Shown here piece by piece: positions 1-9,551 of a stretch of 64,000 bases of DNA. The translations under genes and the position numbers were made by a program. Within the stretch, counting starts at the first letter, position 1. The number at the start of each line of letters is the position of its first letter. This DNA comes from Palsa-504 sp963739135 (GTDB lineage: Bacteria; Actinomycetota; Actinomycetes; Streptosporangiales; Streptosporangiaceae): NCBI GenBank assembly GCA_963739135.1, contig CAVTZG010000022.1:110342-174341 (forward strand), given 5' to 3'. The notes under the pieces are model-generated. The model was not told where the DNA came from, ran no database searches, and was given only the letters and a program-made list of their open reading frames with translations.

Positions 1-747
1 GGACCGGAGCAGGATCGCGGGGCTCCCGTAAGCACCAGCAGAGAGCACGACCCGTGACGCGCCGATTTCCGCCAGCCGCTGACCGTCCCGCACGGCCACC
101 CCGGCCACGCGGCCGCCATGGATGAGCACCCGCTCGACAGGAGCATCGCCGGCCACAAGGAGCCGGTCACGGACCGGGTCGACGTACCCGAACGCGCTGT
201 TGACCCGGATGCCACCGTCGATGTTGACGGGGAAGGGGGCAACGCCGGCGTTCTGGCCGAGGTCGTTGAAATCCTCCACCGCAGGGATCCCATTCGCCAC
301 GATCGCATCCCTGCAGATGCGCTGGAACGGGGTCAGCTCATCAAGACCCACGCGCCGCACCCGCAACTGCCTCCACGCCGAGGCGAACAGCGGCACAAGC
401 TCCCGCGCCGACCAGCCGGGGTTGCCCGCAGCAGCCCAGCCGTCGTAATCGAAGCGGCTCCCGAACACCACTGCGCCGGCATTGTGTGCCGAGCAGCCGC
501 CGACCACACGCGCACGGTTGAAGTGGATCACCTGGCCGCCGAACTCGCCCGTATAGCCCCAATCGTCGGACCACAGCGGGCTGCTCGCCGCGTCCAGAAG
601 GTCGTGCGGCCAGCGACCGCTATCGGCCGGCCCGTAGTCCGGCCCGGCCTCCAGGAGCAGCGTGCGCTCAGAGCTACCCGCCGCCAGGCGGCCGGCCACC
701 ACCGCACCCGCTGTTCCAGCGCCGACAACGATGGTGTCCACTGCCAT
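1..747 (-). CDS. GMC-family oxidoreductase, C-terminus beyond the window edge
   Basis: I read 249 codons from an ATG at 747 to the window edge. The start has the FAD-binding signature VVGAGTAGAVVAGRLA followed by LLLEAGP about 25 residues later, and a GGCSAHNAGAV segment matches the second conserved GMC block. These belong to the glucose-methanol-choline (choline dehydrogenase-like) flavoproteins, which oxidise alcohols. The substrate cannot be told because the C-terminal substrate and His-Asn catalytic half lies outside. The frame stays open upstream to a GTG at 801 preceded by a weak AGGACC, so the protein could be 18 residues longer. No partner gene is visible. Confidence 0.88.
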   Translation of the reverse strand, partial: MAVDTIVVGAGTAGAVVAGRLAAGSSERTLLLEAGPDYGPADSGRWPHDLLDAASSPLWSDDWGYTGEFGGQVIHFNRARVVGGCSAHNAGAVVFGSRFDYDGWAAAGNPGWSARELVPLFASAWRQLRVRRVGLDELTPFQRICRDAIVANGIPAVEDFNDLGQNAGVAPFPVNIDGGIRVNSAFGYVDPVRDRLLVAGDAPVERVLIHGGRVAGVAVRDGQRLAEIGASRVVLSAGAYGSPAILLRS

Positions 748-1079
748 GGGGAAGCGTCTCGCGTCCGCCGCGGTCAGCCCGCCATCATCGGGATACCTCA
801 CGGTCCTGGCATAGCGCAGCCGCGCCGCCACCGCTAGAGCTTGTAACTCCGCCTTTGCAGATCCTTGCGTAGCATGAACCAGGTGAGTGAGCCGCTGTTT
901 GCCCGGTTTGCCGCGCGGGCATGCCTGCCAGGCGATGCCTCGTTGTGCCAGGTCGTTGGTGCGGTCCAGGCCATTCCGTATGGCAGGCCGGGCTCCCGGA
1001 CGGCCGAAGGGGTCATCAGCGGGTGGAAGGGGACGTGCTCGACCAAGCACGCCCTGCTGGCGAAGCTGCTCAGGCTGCG
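748..1079. other. Gene-free stretch
   Basis: This 332-base gap lies between the GMC oxidoreductase and the next minus-strand gene. Open frames on both strands give only low-complexity, arginine-rich translations that resemble no family I know. I see no clear terminator or promoter. Confidence 0.5.
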
Positions 1080-2138
1080 TTACGGCGGAGGCTGGCCGCC
1101 GCTGACCAGTGCGGCGGTGCCGGTGACGTTCCCGTCGCGGGTCATGGTCTCCAGCGCGTCAGGCTGGCCGAGCAGGTACCGGTCGAAGAAGGCCAGCGTC
1201 ACGCGGGCCGTCAGGCGCTCCACCGGATTCGTTCCCTCGTACGGAAACAGGTGGCTCGCGCCGAACAGGTCCAGGTAGTACCTGGCGCTGTCGCCGTCGG
1301 CGCGGTACAGCTGCAGGCTCGTCCAGGGCGGGTTGATCGTATCGGCGCTGCCCTGCGTGAACAACATCGGCGGTGCCCCGCGGGGGAAGTACCGCCCTGG
1401 CATCGGCGGCCACTCCGCCCCGGACAGCACGGCCACTGCCTTGAGCCGGCCATCGGTACAGCAGGTGTTCGCGGCCAGGGCGGCAACTGTGTCGCCGCCA
1501 TCGGACTGGCCGGCCGCGCCGACCTCGTGCGGGTCCAGCAGCCCCGAGAATGAGTTCCCGGGCCGCGCGCTCAGCGCAAGCAGCCTGGTCAGGACGTACG
1601 ACATGTCCTGTGGCTGGTTCATCAGGTCCGCCTCATACGCCTTAGCACCGAGGTGGCAGTTGGTGCGCGGGAAGTTCACCGCGGCGACTACGTATCCGGC
1701 GCTGGCCCAGGCCTGCAGCAGGTCCGAGTACGCGCCGGCGCACTGCAGGAACCCCGGGGCGAACACCAGCAGCGGGAACGGCCCGGCGGGCCCGCGGGCC
1801 CGGGGATACCAGACCTGGGTCACCAGTGTGCGCTGGCCGAGATACTGGTCTGCCAGGCCTGCGTGGGCGGGCTCGGTAAATGTCACCTGCCGCTCAGCGG
1901 TCCGGTAGCTGCCGTCGCCGCCGACGGCGGCAGCCGCGGCCGGCGCAGGGGCACGTGTCCGTGCCTCAGGTGCGGCCGAGGCCGCGGACCTGGATGGCCT
2001 GGCCGCCTGCTGCCCCGGCTGGCCCGCGCAGCCCGATACCCATGCGAGCACGACGAGAACAGCGACGATGATCAGCTTGGTGCCCCTGACGGCCGAAGTC
2101 ACGACTGGATGCCTGCCTCCCGCACCTGTCTGGTCCAA
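1080..2138 (-). CDS. Secreted lipoprotein alpha/beta hydrolase (PAF-acetylhydrolase/dienelactone-hydrolase type)
   Basis: A protein of 352 residues. A signal segment (KLIIVAVLVVLAWVSGC) ends in a lipobox, so it is probably membrane-anchored outside the cell. The hydrolase core shows the nucleophile elbow GQSDGG (GxSxG), an Asp in a TQGSADTINPP strand-loop and a His in GASHLFPY, the expected Ser-Asp-His order. The oxyanion region VFAPGFLQCAG is also present. This fits the PAF-acetylhydrolase/chlorophyllase-like esterases; the substrate is unknown. The true start may be the GTG 14 codons in (VTSAVRGTKL), which would give a more typical signal peptide. It diverges from the next gene. Confidence 0.85.
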   Translation of the reverse strand: MDQTGAGGRHPVVTSAVRGTKLIIVAVLVVLAWVSGCAGQPGQQAARPSRSAASAAPEARTRAPAPAAAAAVGGDGSYRTAERQVTFTEPAHAGLADQYLGQRTLVTQVWYPRARGPAGPFPLLVFAPGFLQCAGAYSDLLQAWASAGYVVAAVNFPRTNCHLGAKAYEADLMNQPQDMSYVLTRLLALSARPGNSFSGLLDPHEVGAAGQSDGGDTVAALAANTCCTDGRLKAVAVLSGAEWPPMPGRYFPRGAPPMLFTQGSADTINPPWTSLQLYRADGDSARYYLDLFGASHLFPYEGTNPVERLTARVTLAFFDRYLLGQPDALETMTRDGNVTGTAALVSGGQPPP

Positions 2139-2301
2139 GCAAAGTTACCCGAACTCGCCAAACCGAGGGCTGTGCTCGTTCTCTGCCGCCCTGGGCGGCA
2201 CCGTTTCATGTCTTTTTCATGCACGCCAATAGCATCGAAAGTAAGCGCCAATGAGCGAACCGCAGGGACAGCCGGAGATAGGGCGGCGCATGGACGGCAG
2301 C

Positions 2302-3273
2302 ATGATCAGGCACACGTTCCTGGCAGCCAGCGCGCTGGCCGTGGCCTGCGCAGTAGCGGCATGCGGCGGTGTGTCCGCCGCGGCGCGGCCGCCGTCCACG
2401 GCGTCACCGGCCGCCGCCGCGCAGCCGGCGGCTTCTGCGCGCAGTGCTTTCAACGTCAACCCCACGCCTGCGAAGCGGAGCACCGAGACCCCGGCGCCGC
2501 TGCCCCGGTCTCGGGTAAGCATCACCCGCGTGCGGACCGCAGACGGCGCACTCGTGACCGTCGCGACCTTCCTCGGCCCTGTCCGGTACGTCCTGCACAC
2601 CGGCAGCGCAGACCCCGGCCCTGCCGCGTCGGGGCTGGTGCGCGCCGGGCCAGCAGTGACCGGCGCCGAACGCAGCCAGCTTCTCGCCGCGTTCAACGGC
2701 GGGTTCAAGCTGTCGGCTGGCGCGGGCGGCTACATGCAGGAGGGGCACGTGATCAGTCCGTTGCGGCCTGGCTTCGCCAGCCTGGTGATCGACCGGTCCG
2801 GGCAGGCCAGGATCGGGGTCTGGGGCCGTGGGCTGCCCGCGCCCGGCCAGGCCGTCTACAGCGTCCGGCAGAACCTGCAGCCGCTGGTGCTGAACGGACG
2901 GCCGACCGCGGCGTCGGCCAACTGGACGATGTGGGGCGCGACCCTCGGCGGCGGCGCATACGTGGCCCGCAGTGCGATCGGACAGGACGCCGCGGGCGAT
3001 CTGATATACGCGGCGAGCATGTCCGCCGTGCCCGCTGACCTGGCAGCCGCGCTGGCCGGCCACGGCGCGCGGATCGCGATGGAACTCGACATCAACCCGG
3101 AATGGGTCCAGCTGGACGCCGCAGGCATACCCGCCGGTGCACTCACCGCCGAGATACCTGGCCAGTACCGTCCAGCCGATCAGTATCTCGCCGGATGGAC
3201 CAGGGACTTCTTCACCGTCCTGGCTCCGCCCGCCAGTCCTCCGGGCACGCCTTCTGCCCGCATCAGGCCGTAA
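2302..3273 (+). CDS. Phosphodiester glycosidase family lipoprotein (NAGPA domain)
   Basis: I start at the third in-frame ATG because MIRHTFLAASALAVACAVAACGG is then a compact lipoprotein signal peptide with lipobox VAAC; the longer frame opens at 2251. After a Pro/Ala-rich linker the domain has AFNGGFKL, GGYMQEGHVI, the PLVLNGRP block and a final IAMELDINPEWV, conserved landmarks of the NAGPA (phosphodiester alpha-N-acetylglucosaminidase) fold. The family hydrolyses sugar phosphodiesters; the bacterial substrates are mostly unknown. It is divergent from the hydrolase lipoprotein, with about 160 bases between the starts for both promoters. Confidence 0.86.
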   Translation: MIRHTFLAASALAVACAVAACGGVSAAARPPSTASPAAAAQPAASARSAFNVNPTPAKRSTETPAPLPRSRVSITRVRTADGALVTVATFLGPVRYVLHTGSADPGPAASGLVRAGPAVTGAERSQLLAAFNGGFKLSAGAGGYMQEGHVISPLRPGFASLVIDRSGQARIGVWGRGLPAPGQAVYSVRQNLQPLVLNGRPTAASANWTMWGATLGGGAYVARSAIGQDAAGDLIYAASMSAVPADLAAALAGHGARIAMELDINPEWVQLDAAGIPAGALTAEIPGQYRPADQYLAGWTRDFFTVLAPPASPPGTPSARIRP

Positions 3274-3417
3274 TGAGGACGCAGTTCCGGCTCCATCCCA
3301 GAGATGCGGCGCGCTCCGGGCCGGTTCCAGGCGGTGCCCGGGCTCAGGTGCCGGTTCCCAGGCGCCACGACAGGCATGGCGTCCGGTTCACCCGTGCCGC
3401 GCGAACGCAGTCGGGAC

Positions 3418-4128
3418 TCACCGGCCGTCCGGGCCCGATAGCGGGCGGACGCCGCAGACAATGCCGGCTTCGGCGGCGACCGGATGGAAGCGGACCTCGG
3501 TCAGTCCCGCATCGCGCAGTGCCTGCTGCCAGAACTCCGGCGTTGCTGGGTGCTCCGGCCCGACGCGGAGGCCGTAGCGGGTCAGGTTCTTCACGATGCG
3601 CCACCATCCGCCGATTCCCTTAGCGGCGAGCGCGGACACCTTCTGACGCAGGATGGCACGGTCCCGTCGGCTCCCGCCGCGGCCGAACATCATGTCGGCG
3701 ATGACCAGGCGGCCGCCGGGACACAGCCACTGCGCAGCACGCGCGGTCAGCGCTCGCTTGTCGGCATCGGCCAGGTGGTGTAGCGCGTAGCTGCTGACGA
3801 TGAGGTCGGCGTAGGACAGCGGAAGCCGGAAGTCCTTCAGGTCGGTAACCTCGGTCGATACGTTCGCAAGCCCCGCATCAGCCGTCCGCTCGGCAAGGGC
3901 CTCGGTCATAGCGGGCGAGATGTCGACTGCGTGCACCGAAGCCACCAGCGGGGCCAGGGCTGTCGTCACGAACCCGGTGCCGGCTCCGAGGTCCACGCAG
4001 ACATCAGACGGTTGCGGTTGCGACAAATAAAGAATGCGGTCAAGCACTTTTCCGAATGCCGCCGCCGAAATCACGTGATCATGCCATTGCCCGACGCGCT
4101 TATCCCACTTCTGGCTCACTGTCACCAT
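3418..4128 (-). CDS. Class I SAM-dependent methyltransferase
   Basis: A 236-residue protein. Motif I is VDLGAGTGFVT near residue 46, followed by an acidic residue in HAVDISPAM (motif post-I), and the motif IV/V region contains DLIVSSYALHHLAD and PGGRLVIADMMF. This is the Methyltransf_11/25 pattern of small-molecule methyltransferases. The C-terminal region FWQQALRDAGLTEV is the usual cap of this group. It converges on the upstream glycosidase gene and appears monocistronic. The substrate cannot be told from sequence. Confidence 0.9.
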   Translation of the reverse strand: MVTVSQKWDKRVGQWHDHVISAAAFGKVLDRILYLSQPQPSDVCVDLGAGTGFVTTALAPLVASVHAVDISPAMTEALAERTADAGLANVSTEVTDLKDFRLPLSYADLIVSSYALHHLADADKRALTARAAQWLCPGGRLVIADMMFGRGGSRRDRAILRQKVSALAAKGIGGWWRIVKNLTRYGLRVGPEHPATPEFWQQALRDAGLTEVRFHPVAAEAGIVCGVRPLSGPDGR

Positions 4129-4158
4129 TGACTCCTGGCTCGTCGTCTTGTATCGACG

Positions 4159-4527
4159 TCAATGACCGCCCGAAGAACGATATGCTGCGCTTATGAAGCC
4201 AGCATGAAGCGCTGTTTTATGAACGAAACATGAAGGCGCACACAGACAGGCGCTGAGCCGGCACCGTAACGTTTCGGGGCGCCGATTTTGGCCTTGGGCC
4301 GCCGACGATAACGCTGTTACCGCGGCTTCGCCCATGGCGACCAGGATCGCAGCGGCGGCAAGCGAGCCGCCGATCGCGGCGACCGTGGCCAGCAGCACCC
4401 GGCCGGCGAGCGGCGAGCGGTGCCGCGGAGCGAGGTCAATGCGGGCCAGTGATGCGATCTCATCCAGCATTGCGCCAGCGTATGCGCGCTGCCCGCGGGA
4501 ACTGCCTCTTTGTCGCGATGCCTTCAT
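4159..4527 (-). CDS. Small membrane protein, possibly a truncated DUF6069-like remnant
   Basis: An open frame of 122 residues from ATG 4527. The middle has a hydrophobic helix (RVLLATVAAIGGSLAAAAIL) after a short charged N-terminus; the C-terminus is Cys-rich and looks like read-through (RCRLSACLCAPSC). The helix and its RP-AGRVL lead resemble the first helix of the DUF6069 membrane family, a better example of which is at 17101. If so the other three helices are lost. The gene sits between the methyltransferase and the propeller gene on the same strand. Existence as an expressed gene is uncertain. Confidence 0.35.
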   Translation of the reverse strand: MKASRQRGSSRGQRAYAGAMLDEIASLARIDLAPRHRSPLAGRVLLATVAAIGGSLAAAAILVAMGEAAVTALSSAAQGQNRRPETLRCRLSACLCAPSCFVHKTALHAGFISAAYRSSGGH

Positions 4528-4559
4528 GTTGAGTCGGTAGACTGCCCTTAAGTGGCGCA

Positions 4560-6680
4560 CTAACCGGTCACCAAGTGCGTCGGCGTCGAGCCGTCCGGCA
4601 GCAGCAGGTCGAAGCCATCTGGGATGTTGAGTTCTCCCGGCGCGGTGCCCGGGTTGCCGGTGATGCCGTACTGCCACACCAGCGCGCCGGTGACCGGGTC
4701 GATCGCGACCATGCGGTCGTTGTAGTCGTCGTTGGCCATGAACACGCCGCTCGGCAGCAGTTCGGCCAGCGAGGGGTGGTTGAGCATCCCGGGGCCGGAG
4801 GCAGCGCGGTAGCGGTACAGGATCGTGCCCTCGCGGTTGAACTCGAGGATCTGCCCTGGCGAGGCGTAATCGGCGATCAGATACCTGTCCGGGCCAAGCT
4901 GCTGCGGGTCGGACGGGTAGCTGATCGGAAGCTGGACTGTCCACACCAGCTTCCCGGCTGGCATGTACTCGCTGACCCACGACCCGTTGATCTCCGACAC
5001 CAGCAGGTTGCCGTCGGCCAGCGGCGTGTCCCCATTCGGGGAGCCCATCAAGGCCGGCGGATGATGCACGCAGACTCCGTCGGTGCCAATCTGGTGCGCG
5101 ACCGTCCGGTTCGCGTTGATGACCAGCACCCGGCAGTTCTGGGCGTCGGCGACCGTGACCTGCCCGTTCTTCAGCAGGTAGGCGTCGTCGGGCTCGTTCA
5201 GGTACCCCGGCGCTGTCCCTGAGTGCCCCGGATGGCCGAACGACCAGATGATCTTGCCCGACGGATACGCGAGCTTGATGACGGTCTCGTTCTGCTCCTG
5301 GTTGGAGATGATCGCCGTGCCGTGGTCGATGAAGAACGCGTCATCGGGGAAGTAGAAGCGCAGCGGATCGCGTGGCAGGCCCGGCGCCGGGTACCGCCAC
5401 ACCACGTGCATTGCCGCGTCCAGCAGCAGCAGCCGGTTGTTACCGCGGTCGGCGATGAGCAGCTTGGCCCCGAAGTACGGCGAGCCCGCCCCCGGCGCGC
5501 CCGCAGTTCCGAAGGCGCGGTCAGGGCGCAGCACCTGCACCGCTGAGACCACCGTGCCGCCGGATTCGCCCCCCACGATCCAGGCGGTCGACCCGCTCAC
5601 CGTGACCGCGGCATGGGATACCGGCACCTGAAGCCGGCCGGCTGGCAGCAGTCGCCTGGTGGCGGGGTTGAAGGCCCAGATCGCCGACACGGTGGAACCG
5701 GCCGCTCCGGACTGGCCGGACAGCTGGGTCGTGCCGAGGCCGGGGACCGGCGGTCGGGCCGCGGGACTGTCGCCGCCGGCCACGAACACCTCGCCGTCCA
5801 CCGTGACCGCGACAGCGCCCGCAAGCGGCTCGGGAAGGCGGCCGACGACGGCCGCCGTGTGCCGGGCCGGGTCCACTGCCTGGATCACGTTCACCGCCGC
5901 TCCGGCATCTGGGCCCGTGATGGCCTGTCCGCCGAACGCGTAGATCATGCCGTCCAGGGCGGCCACGGCCGGATAGCGCACCGGAACCGGCAGCGCTGTC
6001 ACCGTGGTGAAGGTCCTGCTGTCCGTGGTGGCCAGCACCGAGGCATCGGGCCTGCTTCCGTCGTAGCCGCCCACAACGTAGTCGGTGCCGCCGATGGTGA
6101 CCGCCGCGGCGTCAGAGCGCGGCGCGGGCAGCAATCCCGTCATGCGGGCGGTGCCGGCACCGGAGAACGTCTGGACCGTGCCCACGGTGACGGGCGATCC
6201 TCCACCGAAGACCAGCGGTCGCCCGCCGGAGCTCACCCCGGCGGCATCGTGTAGCGGGGCGCTGAGCGCGCCGATCTGCCGGGCCGCCCCCGTGGCGGTG
6301 CGCACCAGGTACACGGCGCTGGCCGACGTGCCGGCTGGCGTGAGCCCGCCGAGCACGATGAGCTGGCCCGGCGATCCGGGCACCACCACCTCACGGCTGA
6401 GCGGTGCCGCCAAGTGCCACGGCAGCAAACCGGACTCGGCGGCGTCCAGGACGGGCGGCGCGGCCGCGGCCCGGGCCGGCGGCAGCGCGGTCCCGTGCGA
6501 ACTGGTGCCGCCGTGCGTGCTGGTGCCGCCGTGCGGGAGGATCGCGAACCAGCCGACAATGGCGACGAGGACCACGGCCACCGTCCCCACGACGGCACGA
6601 CGGCGGCGCACGCGCGCCGACGCCCGGCGCCGCCTGGCACCCGCCTCCGGCCGTCTCCTTTGACCCGGGGATTCTGACAC
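4560..6680 (-). CDS. Membrane-anchored Kelch plus NHL/PQQ-type double beta-propeller protein
   Basis: I choose GTG 6680 (VSESPGQRRRP); the frame is open to 6749, but the extra residues do not look coded. A basic N-terminus leads into one transmembrane helix (VVGTVAVVLVAIVGWFAIL). The next ~300 residues carry five to six Kelch-like blades, each with GG followed by a spaced Y or W (YVVGGYDG, IYAFGGQA, VFVAGGDS, WIVGGESGG). After a short linker a second propeller starts at LLIADRGNNRLLLLD, with repeats of the form LISNQEQNETV, LVSEINGSW and LIADYASPGQ ending in VWQYG (NHL/PQQ-like). The likely job is an extracytoplasmic binding scaffold. No enzyme motif is visible. Confidence 0.82.
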   Translation of the reverse strand: MSESPGQRRRPEAGARRRRASARVRRRRAVVGTVAVVLVAIVGWFAILPHGGTSTHGGTSSHGTALPPARAAAAPPVLDAAESGLLPWHLAAPLSREVVVPGSPGQLIVLGGLTPAGTSASAVYLVRTATGAARQIGALSAPLHDAAGVSSGGRPLVFGGGSPVTVGTVQTFSGAGTARMTGLLPAPRSDAAAVTIGGTDYVVGGYDGSRPDASVLATTDSRTFTTVTALPVPVRYPAVAALDGMIYAFGGQAITGPDAGAAVNVIQAVDPARHTAAVVGRLPEPLAGAVAVTVDGEVFVAGGDSPAARPPVPGLGTTQLSGQSGAAGSTVSAIWAFNPATRRLLPAGRLQVPVSHAAVTVSGSTAWIVGGESGGTVVSAVQVLRPDRAFGTAGAPGAGSPYFGAKLLIADRGNNRLLLLDAAMHVVWRYPAPGLPRDPLRFYFPDDAFFIDHGTAIISNQEQNETVIKLAYPSGKIIWSFGHPGHSGTAPGYLNEPDDAYLLKNGQVTVADAQNCRVLVINANRTVAHQIGTDGVCVHHPPALMGSPNGDTPLADGNLLVSEINGSWVSEYMPAGKLVWTVQLPISYPSDPQQLGPDRYLIADYASPGQILEFNREGTILYRYRAASGPGMLNHPSLAELLPSGVFMANDDYNDRMVAIDPVTGALVWQYGITGNPGTAPGELNIPDGFDLLLPDGSTPTHLVTG

Positions 6681-6752
6681 CGACTCATGATGCCGTAACA
6701 CACATGACGGCACCGTGAAGAAAACCTGGCAGTCCACCAATTGCCGCATTGA

Positions 6753-7106
6753 TTACTCGCGCTCTGGCGGCCGAGCCGGTGCTGGCCGCGGACGAGACCC
6801 CGGTGAACGTGCTGGCCCCGGCACCGCCCTGAAGGCCGCAAGACAAGCAGGACAAGAAGAGGAGGACCCCGAAGACGGGGTCAGGCGGCGGCGGCATTGT
6901 TCAGCCCGGTACGGCGGCGGGTGCAGCATGCGGTGGACCGGCGGTTCAACCGAGCCCGGTATGACGCCGACCAGACCGCGGCCGCGTTCGCGGGGCGGCT
7001 GAAAAACGCGGTCGACCTGGACTCGGTCCGAGATGACCTGGCCGGAGTCGTGCACCAGGCCCTGGAACCCGCCCACGTATCGGTGTGGATCAGCCAACGC
7101 GACTGA
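6753..7106 (+). pseudogene. Fused remnants: IS66-type DDE core next to a membrane-protein tail
   Basis: From about 6765 one frame reads LAAEPVLAADETPVNVLAP and then stops, which is the DETP motif block of IS66-family transposases. About 90 bases on, another plus frame (6897 to 7106) reads RRVQHAVDRRFNRARYDADQ and ends HQALEPAHVSVWISQRD, a cytoplasmic tail seen at the end of actinobacterial multi-helix membrane sensors. Neither piece has the rest of its gene. I infer insertion-sequence decay within an older membrane-protein gene. Confidence 0.55.
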
Positions 7107-7415
7107 GGCCGGCTCTCACCGGCTTCGCCGCCACCGTCAAGCCCGGCATCACCAATCCAGCCTCTCCCTGATCATGCCAGGTCGCTAATGCCGCACGGAC
7201 GAAACTGGTCGGCCTGCTCGCGCGGGTGGACGACGAGACGATCGCCCTGGCCATCCGGGGCGTCTCGGACCTCCTGCGGCGCTGGATGGCGGTGCCGCCA
7301 GGCGGGATACTCAGGCTGTCCTGGCCGCTGACGCGGGACTTCTGCCGGGAGACAGGCCGGGTCAGCCCGCCAGGTGCCGGGTGAACCAGTCCCGCGCCGG
7401 GCCGCTGGCCAGGGC
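7107..7415. other. Degraded stretch with one unidentified remnant
   Basis: This gap follows the transposase and membrane-protein scraps. A plus-strand frame around 7186 to 7384 reads RTKLVGLLARVDDETIALAI then stops after about 60 residues. It resembles the last helix of a MarR-type regulator but is too short to assign. I see no other structure. Confidence 0.35.
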
Positions 7416-7811
7416 CTAGGGATCGGCGGGCCAGGCGCCGGGGACCTGGTAGGCCTCGTACTCGCCCGGCCAGGGCGGCATCGTCACGCCCACCGCGGCG
7501 AGCGGGCCGTCACCGTCCGCCCGGAACTGGAAGTGCGTGCCGGCCGGGATAGACAGGCAGGTTCCTGCGTCGAGGGGAACCGTTTCCTGCTGCCCCGCCT
7601 GACGTCGCCACATCTGGCCGTGCCCGTGCAGGATGTACCAGAGCTCGTCGACCGTGTGATGGGCCACGGCCCGGGAGGTGCGGCCTGCGGCCAGCTCGAA
7701 GTGCGCCATCGAACCGCGGCGCAACTGCAGCAGCACCCGCACGTCGGAGCCATCCGGCGCGACAGCATCGGGTGCCCCCGGCAGTCGCCTGGTATCAAAG
7801 CCCTCGTCCAC
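7416..7811 (-). CDS. Single-domain cupin protein
   Basis: A 131-residue protein. Cupin motif 1 appears as HHTVDELWYILHGHG (metal ligands His, His and Glu), and motif 2 falls at CLSIPAGTHFQF with the second His. Cupins of this size bind a metal and act as isomerases, dioxygenases or storage/regulatory domains; nothing here fixes the role. The gene is divergent from the MOSC gene, with about 70 bases between the start codons. Confidence 0.85.
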   Translation of the reverse strand: MDEGFDTRRLPGAPDAVAPDGSDVRVLLQLRRGSMAHFELAAGRTSRAVAHHTVDELWYILHGHGQMWRRQAGQQETVPLDAGTCLSIPAGTHFQFRADGDGPLAAVGVTMPPWPGEYEAYQVPGAWPADP

Positions 7812-7879
7812 GATCCTCCCTCCCGGGTCAGTGTGCCTGGGCGGTGGCCAGGACGGCGCGCATTGGCGAGAATCAGGCT

Positions 7880-8449
7880 GTGGTGCATCTGTCGCGTGAC
7901 CGCCTGGAGGCCGGGCTCGATACGATCCGCGCTTCCCCCAAAGACGGCGGCCGGATCGTCCTGATCGTCCGCCGCCCGTCGATCGGCGAGCGGGACCTGC
8001 CGGCCGAGGCGGTCATCGACCAGGTCACCGGGCTCGAGGGAGACAACTGGCTCGCCCGCGGCAGCAGCAGCACGCCAGATGGATCGGCTCACCCGGACAA
8101 GCAGATAACGCTGATCAACGCCCGCCTGGCCGAGCTGGTCGCCGGCGGGAAGGAGCGCATGGCGCTGGCCGGCGATCAGCTGTTCGTGGACCTCGACCTC
8201 GGCGTCGGCAACCTGCCGCCGGGCACCCTGCTCACGGTGGGCCAGGCCGTGCTGCGGGTCAGCGAGGCCCCGCACACCGGCTGCAAGAAGTTCCTCCAGC
8301 GCTTCGGGATCGAGGCCCTGCGCTTGGTCAGCTCTCGCGAGGGCCGCCAGCTGCGGCTGCGCGGCGTGAACACCCGGGTGGTGGTTCCCGGCGTCGTCCG
8401 GGTCGGCGATCGCGCCGCGAAAGCGCCCGCCGAGCAGCCCGCACACTGA
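7880..8449 (+). CDS. MOSC domain-containing protein
   Basis: I start at GTG 7880 (VVHLSRDRLEAG); the next codon is also GTG and could be used instead. The 189-residue product shows the MOSC order: an N-terminal strand, GLEGDNWLAR, an acidic DQLFVDLDL region, and the conserved Cys in PHTGCKKF near residue 140. MOSC (MOCO sulfurase C-terminal) domains bind sulfur or the molybdenum cofactor in sulfur transfer. A molybdoenzyme-fold protein lies 6 kb away, but nothing links them directly. Confidence 0.87.
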   Translation: MVHLSRDRLEAGLDTIRASPKDGGRIVLIVRRPSIGERDLPAEAVIDQVTGLEGDNWLARGSSSTPDGSAHPDKQITLINARLAELVAGGKERMALAGDQLFVDLDLGVGNLPPGTLLTVGQAVLRVSEAPHTGCKKFLQRFGIEALRLVSSREGRQLRLRGVNTRVVVPGVVRVGDRAAKAPAEQPAH

Positions 8450-8453
8450 CGCT

Positions 8454-9543
8454 TCAGCTGGCGGTCAGCGCCGCGATGATGTCGCGGACCTGCTCGGGCC
8501 GCAGGGCGCAGGTGGCATCGCCGACGGACAGCTCCACCCGCTGCACGCCGGGATCGGCCGTGACCGCGGCGCTGGGCCAGGTCCAGACCTGCTGCTCGGC
8601 CGCCAGCTGCCGGGCGGCCGCGGTGAAGCCGTCCTGGGTGGTATCCAGCAGCAGGTGCATCATCGGCACCTGGGGCGGGTCAGGGATGACCCGCACGCCC
8701 GGGATACCGCGGAGCGCGGCCGCGATCTGGCGGGCGTGGCTGAGGTACGCCGGCATCAGGGGCAGCCGCCGCCGCAGGCAGCTCAGCGCGGAGGCGGCAT
8801 TCGGCCACAGGCCGAACAGCGTGCCACCCATGCGGTGCCGCCACTCGCGGACCTCGGCCAGGATGTCCGCCGGGCCGGCCACGCAGCAGCCGGCCAGCGC
8901 CCCGATGCCCTTGTAGAACGATACGTAGAACGGTGTCGAACAGGGCCGCGATGTCGGCGGGCGGACGGCCGTACCCGGCGGCTGACTCCCACAGCCGGGC
9001 CCCGTCGAGGTGGATGGCGGCACCCCGGCCGCGGGCCCAGTCGACCTGAGCCTGCAGGTCGTCCCTTTCCGGCTGCTGGCCGCCCAGGTCGCGCTGGGGC
9101 AGCTCGATGAGCAGGGCGGCGGGCGGCTCGCCGATCCCGGCCAGATCCTCGATGTTCAGCAGCCGGTCCGGGTGGCCGGCCCGGCGGCCGGTCAGGCCGT
9201 GCAGCCGCTGGAAGGCCTGTCCCTCGTGCTGGTCCAGGTGGCACATGGGATGGAAGACGACGGTCCGGCGCTGCCGCCGGTCGGCGTGAACCCGCAGCAC
9301 CGACTGCTGCGCCATCGTGCCGCTGGGCAGGAACACGGCCGCGGGCTGGCCAAGCAGTCCGGCGATCTCGGCCTCGAGCTCGGCCACCACGCCGCCGTCG
9401 CCGTACCGGTCGGGGACCGTCCCGGACGGGATGCCGGCCAGCATCGCGGCGGCGGTCACCGGCCCGTGGCCGGCCAGGAACACGGTGCACTGGCCGCGCA
9501 GTTCGGCCTGCTCGGCGGGGGTCAGCGTATTGGCGGCAGGCAT
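8454..9543 (-). pseudogene. Low-specificity threonine aldolase-like PLP enzyme, frameshifted
   Basis: Two overlapping frames make one beta-eliminating-lyase protein. The first begins MPAANTLTPAEQAELRG at 9543 and runs through GIPSGTVPDRYGDGG, PSGTMAQQS, HLDQHEGQAF and HLDGARLWE. The second resumes at FYVSFYKGIGALAGC, whose Lys is the expected PLP lysine, and ends at 8454. The join is near 8928 to 8933, where one extra T separates ...DTV from YVSF...; removing it restores the frame. The gene follows the class II aldolase by 8 bases, so they are probably cotranscribed. Either an assembly error or a recent mutation. Confidence 0.82.
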
Positions 9544-9551
9544 CGGTGCGG

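Noticed and set aside
834..1046. Minus-strand frame of 70 codons between the first two genes
   Set aside because: No domain, poor composition and no ribosome-binding site.
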